This document shows, piece by piece, positions 33,071-43,924 of a stretch of 64,000 nucleotides of DNA. Position 1 is the stretch's first letter. Each line of letters starts with the position of its first letter. The notes beneath the pieces were generated by a model. The model was not told the origin of the DNA. It saw only the letters and a program-made list of their open reading frames with translations, and ran no database searches. The position numbers were made by a program, and so were the translations under genes. Origin of the DNA: Nageia nagi (lineage: Eukaryota > Pinophyta); contig JBITNC010000001.1 of NCBI GenBank assembly GCA_050084985.1, forward strand, positions 173,166,001 through 173,230,000, read 5' to 3'.

Positions 33071-34240
33071 ATGGTGAGCATCACTCCTAAATTCTTAATC
33101 AAACTAATGGCAATGCCCGAGTTTCAAGCTCTTATCATAAAGGTATCTACTTCGACAGTCTAGAATGCCACTCAACCTAGTATAGATACACACATTAGCG
33201 TATATGCTTCCATTAGTACCAATGCTAATAGTAGCATGAATGTTGGGAATAATGCATCCAATTTAGATTCCTTCACTCATAAAGATTTCAAACATATTGA
33301 GTCTAAGGTTGCATAACTCGTGAGTAAGTTCATGGCTCATTCAGATCAGACATAAAATAAGGGTAACATGTTGAGCATGGAGATTTGCAATACACTCCTT
33401 GTTGGTACAAACAAGGATCCTTATTTAAAAAAAAATTGATGGTGATATTGATCCTATTACTCATCTTCAAGGTTTTTAATACATTATGGATCTTAAGTGT
33501 GGTGTTAATGAGAACTTAAAAAGTGAAATATTTTCCTATGAGTTTAATCAGAGAAGCTCAAAAGTGATTTCATAGCTTGGAACCAGGTTCCATAACATCT
33601 TATTAGCTATTAAAGGATTAGTTCAAAGCTCAATTCAGATGCAATGTGAAGAAACCATTGATTTGACATATTTAATCCATTGCAAGCAAGAAAAAATGAA
33701 GAGGTTGGATAAGTTTTATCCTCTATTCATTAAGCTTTGGAGGTCCATTAAATGAAAGGTGGAAGAACACTTCATTGCAAAGGTATTACTTGAAAATATT
33801 CATCCTATTATTAGTGAAAAGGGGCTTGAGCATGTTAATGGTTCCTTTATGCATATGGTTCATTTGCTTATTAAGAAAGAAGAGTTCTTAGTAAGATCTA
33901 GTTTGCTCAAGTATACATCATCCTCATCCAACAAAGATAATGGTAGGAAGCCCTATAATAAAAAGGATAATAATTCAGTCAATGTTGTTGAACCAACTCA
34001 CCATGACAAACCTAAGGATAGAAAATTAGCCAAAGATATGTATCCATTACCTATAAACCCTAACCAAATGTTTGAAGATTATTTAGACAAGGGTTTAATC
34101 AAACAAATTTAAGGAAAATAATATGGACCTAATGATGAAAAACCTCATTGGTATAGGGAAAATAAATTTTACAAATATCATCAAATCAAAGGACATAATA
34201 CAATAGGGTGCTATAAATCAAAGTAAAAAATTAGGATTTA
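33071..34240 (+). pseudogene. G1 gag relic
   Basis: Begins MVSITPKFLIKLMAMPEFQA, a start shared with G2 and G3. It includes the capsid region around 33440-33760 in shifting frames, then an open stretch at 33759-34112 (EEHFIAKVLLENIHPIIS, NGSFMHMVHLLIKKEEFLVR). It ends with a zinc-knuckle-like YHQIKGHNTIGCY (about 34168-34210), where the first Cys of the expected C..H....H....C pattern is Tyr-like. Multiple stops. Gag would form the virus-like particle of the retrotransposon. Confidence 0.8.
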
Positions 34241-34689
34241 CCTTTCATTAACATGGTCAATATGATTATTTATGATTTATATATTGAATTTAATAATGAA
34301 TTCAGTACAAAAATAGATTCATATACATGCCCAAAATTAGAACAAACATGCAATTCTACTACACGATCAAAGAAAGATATCCCTAACCTAGTTTCTGCTT
34401 CAAAAGAGGTACCTTATACATCTTCTCTTCAACAAAATAAGGGTAAATGCAAAAGAAATATCTTACAAATCTTAAAAATATGAGTGTTAAAATCATCTTA
34501 CTTTAATTATTTGACACCTTTGAAGAGCATAGGCTAGCATTATTCAAGCTTTTTAGTGGTATTGATGTTGATACAAATATTTCTACTAGCTCATTGTTAG
34601 GAATGATTAGTTGTTTCAAGAATGCTATCACATTTATTGATGATGAAATTCCTAGAAATGGTATCATTGAAAAATGCTTACAATTCATA

Positions 34690-35180
34690 TATGTGTAAAG
34701 CCACTAGAAAAAATAGTCAAGCATGTATTTGTAGATAGTGGTGCAAGTTTGAACATTTATTCTATTAACTTCCTTAAATGATTTGGAGATAAATTGATGC
34801 AAAAATTTGTATGAAATAAGTACAAGATTATAGGTTATGACAGTGATAGTAAAGCATGTATTGGACATATCATTCTACCTATTCAGTTGGGACCAAAGAA
34901 GTCGAAGTTATGACTTATGTTCTAGATAAGAAGCTTCCTTATGAGTTCCTCCTAAGGAGACCATGGATACATCCTATGAGGTATGTACAATCTACATTGC
35001 ATATATTGATTAAATTTAATCATGATGGATAAGATTATGTAGTGGAAGCAATGGATGAGAATCCAAACATGATTACACAAGCTAGGAACACCATAGTCCA
35101 ATACCAAAATATTAAAATCCATGAGGAAAATGATGATGATAGTGAGGAAAATGAATAAGAAAATGATACTAAGTAGCTAT
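34690..35180 (+). pseudogene. G1 aspartic protease relic
   Basis: FVDSGASLN at about 34724-34752 keeps the catalytic DSG triad of a retropepsin. Downstream are YKIIGYDSDSKA, PIQLGPK and, after a frameshift, a RPWIH-like end (about 34955). Acidic tail at 35110-35170. Stops interrupt the frame. Confidence 0.78.
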
Positions 35181-36130
35181 ACAAATAAATAGGTGTTGGC
35201 ACATATGTTATCAATCAAAAGGTAATTGAAGAAGATATAAGGAAACTTGGAAAACATTAGAAAGTATAGAATGACTAGCATTCACACTCATCTCAATGCT
35301 CATGTTGCCCTCATTACTGTAAATGTAGTCAAGAACAATTAGAATTAGAAGAAGATGATGTCTAAATGATGTTGTAAAATATTGATGCCTCCGAATCAAA
35401 GTTAAAATCAGATACATATAGTAAGAAGGTGGCATCATTCATAAAGGTCAACAAGAAAACTAGGCAAATAAGATGTCATACACCCTTGATACCATAATAC
35501 ATGGAATCCAAAATATATAAAGGTAAAGGCCTTGGAAAGGATGAACAAGGAATTGTAGAGTTACCTCTAAAAATGTTTGAATTAAATTAAGGCAAGAGTG
35601 GAATAGGGATAAAGAAGGTAAATCAAAAAAATCTAGTGTCCTACAATAGTGATGATGAGTCTAAAAACGAAGTAGAGTTACTATCAGTCAACATGGTTGA
35701 GAAATCCTTACAAATCAAGGACAAATATTCAAACAAGACTAGCACCTATGCTAATCATAGCACTTGTGCTACCATAAAAGATCAAAAATCTACTTATCCC
35801 ATGCTTGATAGGATAATTTCTAGGTCTATTGACAAGTTTGAAATAGATAATGTGCTTCTCAACACACTACAGGCATGATTAGAATTCAAATCATTCCCTC
35901 CCAAGAGGTAAGGTAAGGTTGCTTATCATCCTAATGCCTATTTTGGAGAGGATATGAAAGACATAATAGGTTCTTCCCTGCTACACTAGCCTACCTTCTT
36001 TTATTTACTAGAGTAGGCTAGGTAGCTAGGGGTGTGTATGTGTATGTGACATTATTGCTTTCATGTCATAATAGGACTAGGGATATTGCCTAATCTATCT
36101 CAACCCAGTGACAAAATACCATGGTTGAAC
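35181..36130 (+). pseudogene. G1 protease-RT linker
   Basis: Contains an open stretch at 35636-35878 (YNSDDESKNEVELLSVNMVE) in a poorly conserved linker. A GLGK-like G-patch reminiscent phrase, YKGKGLGKDEQGIVELP, at about 35517-35570, is typical of the linker of such Gypsy elements. Decayed. Confidence 0.5.
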
Positions 36131-36595
36131 AAGCCTCCTATTGAGATCAATATTGGTATATAAGAGTTGCCAAATATTATTTAGATTGAAATAGGAATCA
36201 TTAAATATGAAAAGCAAATGTATCATTAGTTCTTGAATGAGTTTAAGGACATGTTTTCTTGGGAATATAGTGACATGGTAGGTCTAGATCCAGCCTTTGT
36301 AACTCATAATTCACTATTACCAAATGGTTGATTTGTGTCCTTTTTTGCATCTTCAAATATGAAAAATGAAAACCAATGTTAATTTGCATCATCCCACATT
36401 GACATGCATCATTTTATTTTATTTATTTCCATTTTTCACTTTTTTTAACATAAAAATTGATGCAAAAATTAGATGCAATGTTTGCATCGCATTTCACTAA
36501 CAAAAATTAAACCACATTTTATATTTTCATCAATTGACCAATCAATGACTCACATACATTTTATCCTCCATTCATACCAAAAGTGATTACCCAAT

Positions 36596-36627
36596 AGCCA
36601 AATACCCTTTGTTATCTATATATGTCA
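36596..36627 (+). promoter_or_regulatory. CCAAT and TATA elements before the H2B-like frame
   Basis: ACCCAATAGCC at about 36590-36600 and CTATATATGT at about 36618-36627, about 75-85 bp before the ATG at 36702. The spacing is typical of a small plant gene promoter. Confidence 0.35.
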
Positions 36628-36701
36628 ACAAACCCTCCCCATAATCCTCACATTTCATAGACTTTAGCTAATTTTTTTTCTTAGATTTTAGGTTTGAATC
36701 T

Positions 36702-36975
36702 ATGGTGCCCAAGGTAGAGAATAAGCCCATAGAGAAAAAAATATTAGTAGATAAATCTCTAGTTACAAAAAAGAAAACTCCTTCAAAGGCTAACAAAGAA
36801 GCAGGTGAGAAGAAATGGATAATAACATTAAAAACTTTGTTATATTGTTTAGGAAAAATATATACAATAAATTCAAAATTTTAAAACCTAAACCACTAAT
36901 CCCATTCTTAAACTTGTTTAATGGACTAATTTCATTGCCCTAAAGACCTAATAAAAATGATGTACCTTGTAAAGG
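36702..36975 (+). pseudogene. Histone H2B-like pseudogene
   Basis: The open frame starts MVPKVENKPIEKKILVDKSL and continues TKKKTPSKANKEAGEKK. The start and the run of Lys, Pro and Glu resemble the plant H2B tail (MAPKAEKKPAEKK type) closely, including position of the second Lys-Lys. Beyond residue 40 similarity weakens. In shifted frames, NIKNFVILFRKN, PFLNLFNGL and RPNKND fall where H2B has ETYKIYIFKVLK, SFINDIFEKL and ARYNKKP. A CCAAT box and TATA box upstream suggest the fragment came as genomic DNA with its promoter rather than as a processed transcript. The tail similarity is what convinces me; the rest could be coincidence in a Lys-rich frame. Confidence 0.5.
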
Positions 36976-38140
36976 CTGTAACTTTTGATCCGGATATCAT
37001 TTTGAGATCATTTTTTTTTAAATCATATGGAATTAAAAGGTCTACAATTATATAATGTTATCTTACAAAAATTGATTCAAATTCTAAAAATTTGATGTAA
37101 AATTGATGCAAAAACCTAATGCAAAAATTGGCAATTCGATGCAAAAATTTGAAGCAAAAAAGGATGCAAAAACTTTTGTGTCAATTGCATCAAAATTTGC
37201 ATCAATTTTTGGTGTTGAAGTTAAAAAAATACACTATGTTTGGACACAAAAAGGATGTGAATCAGGGTATATTTAGTAGTGATTGGGTGGAACAGGAGGG
37301 AATAAAGCTTGTACAATAAAAAAGAAGATCTATGCATCCAAAGCACTATTTTCTAGTCAAGAAAGAGTTTTGAAAAATATCATAAAGCAAGATTCATTGA
37401 GCCCATTAATTACTCATCTTATTTAGCCAACATTGTTCTAGCTTTGAAACCAAATTGAGAGATCAGATGTTGCATAGATTTCAAGGATTTAAATAAGGCT
37501 TATCCAAAGGATAACTTTCCATTACCACACATCGACACCATTATGAACTTTACAGTAAGACATGAAATGTTATCATTCATGGATGGATTCTCAGGATACA
37601 ACCAAATTAGAATCAATAAAGAGGATAAACATATGACAACCTTTACTACACCTTAGGGAACATTTTTCTAGGTAGTCATGCCCTTTGCTCTAAAAAATAC
37701 AAGGGCAACATACCAAAGAGAAATGGTAACTATGTTTCATGACCTTATTCACAAATTAGTTGAACTTTATGTTGATGGTATTCTTGCTAAATCACCCAAA
37801 ATGGAAAATTATTTAGAGGTCTTAAGGGTCACTTTTGAAAGGATGAGGCAATTCAACCTAAAGTAAAGCTAAAGATAAGTATCTTTGGGTTTCCACTGTA
37901 AATTTGCTTAGTTACATAGTATCTAAAAGAGGCATAGAGATAGATCCTAAGAAGGTAAAAGCTATAATGTATATGCCTCCACCAAGAAACATTAGACAAC
38001 TAAAAAGTCTTCAAGGGAAGCTACAAGTGGTAAAGAGGTTCATGGATCAATTAGCAAATAAAACAACTCCATTTTCCTATTTTTCCCAAAAAGGGAAATC
38101 AATTTATGTGGAAAAAAGAGTGTCACAAAGCCTTTAAGAA

Positions 38141-40340
38141 TATCAAGAGCTACTTGCTTAACCATTCTATATTACAGCTAGTTGCCAAGCCACTATACCT
38201 GTACCTTTTAGCCATAACTAATGCTATTGGGAAGTTCTTGTACAACTTGATAGTGAATGTAAGGAAAGGGTTGTATACTACTTATCTACGATACTATAGA
38301 ATACAAAAATCAACTACACACTTATTGAGATGTTATGTTATGTCATAGTCAACACAACTCAAAATTAAGGCACTACATGATCACTAATACTACCTTCATT
38401 GTGGCTCAAGCTAATCCATTACAATATTTTCTCTCAAAACCATAGTTGCAAGGAAGACTAGCCAAATGGATTATGGACCTCTAAGAGTATGATCTTCTAC
38501 ACAATATAAAAAGTAATCAAAGGGTAGGTTATAGCTGATATGCTTGCAACAACACCATGTGATGAAAATAATAATACAAATGAGCTTATGGAACTAGTTG
38601 AGTAGTGTGAAGACAAGAATTGGATACTATTATTTAATGACTCCAAATATTTGCAAGGAGTTATGGTAGGAATTGTGCTAGTATCTCCTTAAGGTGGTAT
38701 GATTCCTATGGCTTACAAGTTGAATTTAAAATGTACAAATAACATGGCTGAGTATGAAGCTTTAGTATTGGAATTGAAAGTAACAATCAACCTTGGAATC
38801 AATAAGTTAAAAGTCTATGGTGACTCATAACTTGTCATTAGTCAAATCAATAATACTTATAACATCAAATATGAGAACTTACAACCTTATAAGAACTTAG
38901 TGGACAAAATGATTCAAATTTATTTTACACAAATTTAGTTTGAGAATATCTAAAGGAACAATAATAGGTTTATAGATGCTATGGCTAATGATGCTTCACT
39001 AACACCTATCTTAGTTGAAGATGAGGAAAACATAGTCAAAATTGAGAGTATTAGACACTTCTCCTTTCTATATGATGATCAATTCCAAGGGTTCTTTAGG
39101 AAGGAACTAACTATATATACTATTCTCCCATTACACACATGGTATGCTAATATCTGCAACTACCTCAAGAAAGGAAAGATTCCAGATTCATGTCAATAAA
39201 AGTTCTTCAAGAAAATTCTAAAATGCATGGCTACAAGGTATGGAATAAGTACATTATAGCATAAGTGGAGGTCATTTTAATGGTAAATCCATTTATCATA
39301 AGCTCATAAGACTAGGATATTGTTGGACATCAATGGAAAATGATTGCATTTTACATGTTCAAAAATGTGAAAAATATCAAAAGCATGCTAACTTGACATA
39401 GGATCCTTCAAGTGAACTAGCAACAATGATAGCACTTTGTACTTTTGCTATTTGGGCCTTGGATTTAATTAGTGTTATCAATTCTAAATCTAGTGAGGGA
39501 CACAAATTCATCCTAGTTGCTATAGAATACTTCATGAAGTGGGCTAAAGCTATACCTTTAAGATCCTCCAAAAGTCCTTAAATTGTAAAGTTCATGATTG
39601 AAAATATCATCGTTAGATTTTATGTTCCATATCATCGCATCATGGATAATAGAAAGAACTTCAAAAGTAAGAAAGTTAGAGAGTTTTGTAAAGGATTAAA
39701 AATCAAGAAAATATTCTCATCAACTTACTATCCACAAGGCAATGAACAAGTTGAAGCAACTAATAAGATAATTGTTAACATTTTATGCAAGATAGTTAAG
39801 AAAAATCATAGATATTGGCATTCACAACTCATATATACCTTATGGGAATATAGAATAAGCATCAGATCAACTACAAGGTACACTCCATTTTCACTAGTTT
39901 ATGGAGATGAGGTAGTCTTACCATTAAATGTGGAGATACCATCATTAAGGGTATCCTTAGAAGGCATCATTGATTGGGAAGAGTAGCAAAAAGTAAGACT
40001 AAACCATTTGAAAGGATTGGAAAAAATATAATCCATGCCTTAAAACATCTCATAACTTATCAAAAAAAAGAAAATACATAGCAAAAAGATTGTACCATGT
40101 GAGTTTTAAGTGGGTGATCTAGTGCTCAAGGAGAATCATCATAAGTCACAAGCTAAGAAGTAAGATAAAGGTAAATTTAAGACCAATTGGATGGGTACAT
40201 ACATCATCAAAATGAAGTATCCAAAAAATGCCTACATGTTGGCAATATTTGAGGGAAAAATTAATAATTCTCAACCATCAGAAAGCATCTCAAGCCCTTT
40301 TATGCACAAAGAAAGCTTATCACACATATTTTAGAGGTCA
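38141..40340 (+). pseudogene. G1 RNase H and integrase relic
   Basis: AFKNIKSYLLNHSILQLVAK (38115-38180) is the RT-linked RNase H start. GRLAKWIMDL near 38452 follows. A second RNase H-like module reads LFNDSKYLQGVMVGIVLVSP (38630-38690), NNMAEYEALVLELK (38738-38780) and VYGDS (38813). Integrase: the zinc region near 39290-39380, CTFAIWALDLISVI (39440-39480), VAIEYFMKWAKAIPL (39518-39562), then an open frame 39594-39986 with VPYHRIMDNRKNFKSKKVRE, YYPQGNEQVEATNKIIVNIL and TPFSLVYGDEVVLPLNVEIP. The D and E of the catalytic triad are visible in MDNRKNF and QVEATNK. A C-terminal VGDLVLKENHHKSQAKK (40110-40160) follows. Frameshifts and stops make it inactive. Confidence 0.88.
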
Positions 40341-41764
40341 TCCTTTGGTCAACCATTAGTACAAAAGTCAAGTATTAGAATCCTAGTTCCATTCCTATTC
40401 TATTGAGCTAGTACCCATGCTAGCTTTATGTGTAAAATACTTAGTCATATTAGTGCTTGCACTGGTGCTTTTAGCATATTTTAGACTCTAGTAAAAAACA
40501 TAGGGTTTAGAAACCACAATCTAGTCAGACAACTAATGTGTCACCTTTAGAATCTTGTCAATTAGTTGTTTTACTCAGAAATAATGACATCCATACAAGA
40601 AATCATGTGGATGATGTCATAGGTAATCTTGTGCAAACTTAAGTAATCACACATAGGCCAATCATATCAGCTTTACAATACCTCAACGACATAAAAGTTG
40701 CAAGGTCTAATTCAACATGAGGCATAACACCTATGCTACCTTCCGTGCTTGCACCAACATCAATGCTTGGGATATCATTCTTACATCAAATCAAATCATT
40801 CATCAAATGTAAGTACAAGTATCATTCTCTACTCTCTTACCTTTATGTTTGCAATCATCATTTAATCATTACATGCTTCATTTTCATGTTTGGCACATCA
40901 TGTCCTTGCTGGGTGGACATTAAATAACCATCACTATTTTTAATCATTTGGTTGGGACTAAACTAACCATATTTCTTGGGTTATCCTAGAGATTGGGACT
41001 AAACTTATCTTTAGTCTACTGGCCATATTATCATTGGTACTATAATCATGCATGATTGGAAAATATTCAAATCAATCATCCTTTACTCACACCTTAGAAT
41101 GGGGCATGTACCTTGTGATGGTAAGCATATCATATAGCATGGCTAGGAAATATTGAAATCACCCATATCCTTGAGTCACCTTAGCTAGTTGGGTCTTTAC
41201 TAACCTCCATATTTGAGTCACATTTGTTGGTTGGGTCTTAACTAACCATCACTATCTTGTTCTTGCTTGATTCATATGTTGTATCCAGGAATGGGGCATG
41301 TACCTCATGATGATGTGGACACATCCTTAGCATGATTTATTATGAATGCATCTAAGAATGAAATATTGAGTATTTTTGTATTTAGTGTTTTCATGAAGAT
41401 GTATGCATAGTATGTTAATTTCATCCTTGTTTCATTACTGCTATATCATTTGATGGAATAAAATGATGTTCTCACTTACTTCTCACTACTATATCTTTTA
41501 TGAGTTAACAATCATATATGTTCTTGTAAATGTTTGCCTCTCATTTTTAGTTTAATTCTTTCCTCTTGGTTGATTCTACTACATACAAGCCATTACATAT
41601 CACAACTAAGGCAAAGATGGAGCAATATACATCATCAAATCCTTAATGATCTAGACAACTAAACTAGGGAAGTATCAAACTTTTCTTCTCTTAACCTTTA
41701 CTTCTTTTGCAAGCATAATTTCATTTCAAGATTCAATTTAATTATAATTACAAAGGGGGGAATT
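40341..41764 (+). other. 3' non-coding tract of G1
   Basis: About 1.4 kb without coding signal. It holds GGTTGGGACTAAACTAACCAT / GGTTGGGTCTTAACTAACCAT repeats (40940-41245) and a GGAATGGGGCATGTACCT(T/C)(G/A)TGATG repeat pair (41097 and 41289). It ends in the polypurine tract AAAGGGGGGAATT. No envelope-like frame was seen. Confidence 0.6.
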
Positions 41765-42576
41765 TGTTAACACCTAAAAGTGGTCCCCTTAACATAGTCC
41801 CACTTAGGTGAAACTTACATACATGTATTAATCACATTTAGTTATATTTTAATCATATTTTATCTAATTATCGCATATTTCTTAGGTTGTGTTCTTATGT
41901 TTTATTTTGGGTACACTAGGTCGGCTATTACCTTCACATAAAGAGTCAAATGGTGAATCATGTCTGATATAAATGTAAGTATCTCTAACCTATGGAAAGC
42001 ATGTCAAGTTTACATCTTGATAGTCGGTACCCTACACTTTGGTATTTCTAAACATCATCTATTGAGACTAGAATATTATTATCACTTGAGTAAATATTTG
42101 TTATCCACTTTCAAGATCATATGCTCAATTTGACTTATCATCATCTCTGCTATCATTGACTCTTGTTTACGAACCTCATTCTTTAGGATTGTTAGCTCCC
42201 ACACTAAGGTTTGCACATGTGTTGAGCTCTTAGAGACTAGCACCTATGCTAGTGTTTCTTCTATATTTAGCCTTGGGGTTCACATAACAAGATCACCATT
42301 ATTCAACAAATTCATCCTTCATATCCTTGACCTTAACATAGGTAAGAGCACACATATATTTATCTATCACTCGATTCCTTTCTCTTTAGTGCATATAGTT
42401 GCATTTTACATCTTGAAATGAATGTAATTTCATTATTTTGTTACTTCACTATTTAATTCTCTTATTCATGTATATTTATTTGGGTTGATTAACTTATGTC
42501 TATCATACAATTAAATGTATATATGCTTTTAGTTCATTTAGAGGTAATATTAGGTGTAACAAAATACATATCAACA
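41765..42576 (+). repeat. 3' LTR of G1
   Basis: TGTTAACACC start, CATATCAACA end, 812 bp. Many substitutions relative to the 5' LTR, indicating an old insertion. Confidence 0.88.
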
Positions 42577-43924
42577 AATTTCATAACCAAGTGCTATGTG
42601 TGGGATCCAGGTGAAGGCCTAAGTTTTTTCAAGACAAAAACCTCAACAACTACCCTCACTTAGTTATGACAAATGTAGAATTCATAGGACATATGATTTG
42701 TTGAGTTGAAAATATCTTAGATAATGTGAAATTGGTTAATAATTAGCACGATTTATTGAGTACCTTAGTTAAACAAATTCAACATGTATAGTTGATTAAT
42801 TTAGTCAGCAAATTGTAATTGTTATATAATGTAATGATCTTATGATTTTTTTTACCTTAATATCATTAATGGATTGAAATTTATACTTCATTAAGTGTAA
42901 ATATTTGGTGGCATTATTAATTGAAAAATAATCTCATGGCAATAAAATATTAGTATCTTATGCATGATATTTGACACTATATGTAATAGTACCTTCCATG
43001 GTTGGAAGTTCTTTTATGCAAATGGATTAGTACCTTTCATGGTTGCAAGCTTATGCCCATTTTTTTAGATTGATATCTATCTACTTTTGAAAATTGTTTA
43101 CATTCTTCATTCTTACTAGAAAATTGAAAATTTGATGGAGTGTTTAAAAGGGCTACAAAGGTTTGCCCTTCTTCATGATTGAAAATTTGATGGAGTTGTG
43201 TAAAAAGGTTCAACCTTCTCCAAAGTTGCGACCTATTGGAGTGGTTCAAAGGGTTTTCCCTTCTCTAAAATTACAACTATCATACAAATTTATGCCACTT
43301 TACTTCCATTATTGAGAATTTTATCCATCATGGATAGATGCCAATTTACTTCCATTATTGGGAAGTGTATTTATGCATTGATGGAAGTTGAATCCATGCT
43401 AATGGATTAGTGTTACCTTCATTCATCATTTGCATATTGACTGGTAGCATGGTTAAGTTGGTATTATTTATGATTTATTCTTCTCTATGAGTCAGTATTG
43501 TTGAAGGAGACCCTAAACCTCTAAATCAATGTGTTTATAAATAGAGAATAACTTATGCATCTTGACTTATGGATTTTTATAGTCAATATGGCATTGTTTG
43601 TGGTGTGGTCAAGTTGACATGATATGGCTTGAAAATATTGACTTGGTGGCATAATAAATGTGGCATTTGTTTGACTTAATGGCTTGTGCATAACTTATGA
43701 TCTTTTGATCAAAGTGCCTTAGAGATTGAATTATATATATTTGAAATTTCTCTAAAGAATGGTGTAGTAGTTGTTTAGGAAAATGTAATGCTTAATGACT
43801 ATGAAATTGGAAGTTGGTAATGAAAAATAGTTTGACCTTTGCAAAGTATGCTTAACCCATTTTTTATATATAGGATCCTTCATTTAATGAAGAGTCAAAT
43901 CCTTATGTTGGCCTATAGGTGCAA
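42577..43924 (+). other. Non-coding block of element A in place of gag
   Basis: After the end of the leader (GGCCTAAGTTTTTTC, 42618) the expected gag is missing. Instead there is AT-rich DNA related in reverse complement to L (21800-22440), including decayed units of the minisatellite (about 43130-43260). Before pol there is a palindrome around GGATCCTTCATTTAATGAAG (43871). Confidence 0.6.

Larger units (their letters stand above)
36320..37294. mobile_element. Insertion of about 1 kb in the G1 RT gene, carrying an H2B-like frame
   Basis: G1 RT coding stops at about 36315 and resumes with GIKLVQ and MHPKHYF at about 37295. The inserted DNA is rich in GATGCAAAA / TTTGCATC words near both ends. 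Left GATTTGTGTCCTTTTTTGC (36327) and the reverse complement of right GGACACAAAAAGGATGTGAATC (37237-37258) agree at most positions, suggesting weak terminal inverted repeats of a DNA transposon. No clear target duplication was found. Confidence 0.5.
36131..38140 (+). pseudogene. G1 reverse transcriptase relic, split by an insertion
   Basis: Upstream of the insertion: FKDMFSWEYSDMVGLDPAFV (36240-36300). Downstream from about 37295: MHPKHYFLVKKE, then KDLNKAYPKDNFPLPHIDTI (37480-37540), FMDGFSGYNQIRINKEDKHM (37578-37637), MPFALKNTRATYQREMV (37678-37728) and the active-site motif as LYVDGILAKS (37762-37790), where the second Asp of YVDD is Gly. Then YIVSKRGIEIDPKKVKAIMY and MPPPRNIRQLKSLQGKLQ (37910-38030). 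Frameshifts and stops occur. This is the standard Gypsy RT order. Confidence 0.88.
32123..42576 (+). mobile_element. Gypsy element G1
   Basis: Related LTRs at 32123-32931 and 41765-42576 flank gag, protease, RT, RNase H and integrase in Ty3/Gypsy order (integrase after RNase H). The internal region opens with TATTGACACCCACTGTGGGG, a PBS-like sequence typical of this kind of plant Gypsy element. The polypurine tract AAAGGGGGGAA is before the 3' LTR. No clear 5-bp target duplication remains (TTGGA left, AATTT right). It interrupts the leader of Copia A. An insertion at about 36320-37294 splits its RT. Confidence 0.88.

Noticed and set aside
40341-41764. Envelope-like gene between integrase and 3' LTR of G1
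   Set aside because: Only short frames are present, with no signal peptide or membrane segment pattern in a long frame.
32118-42581. Target-site duplication of G1
   Set aside because: TTGGA and AATTT beside the LTRs do not match, so no duplication can be claimed.
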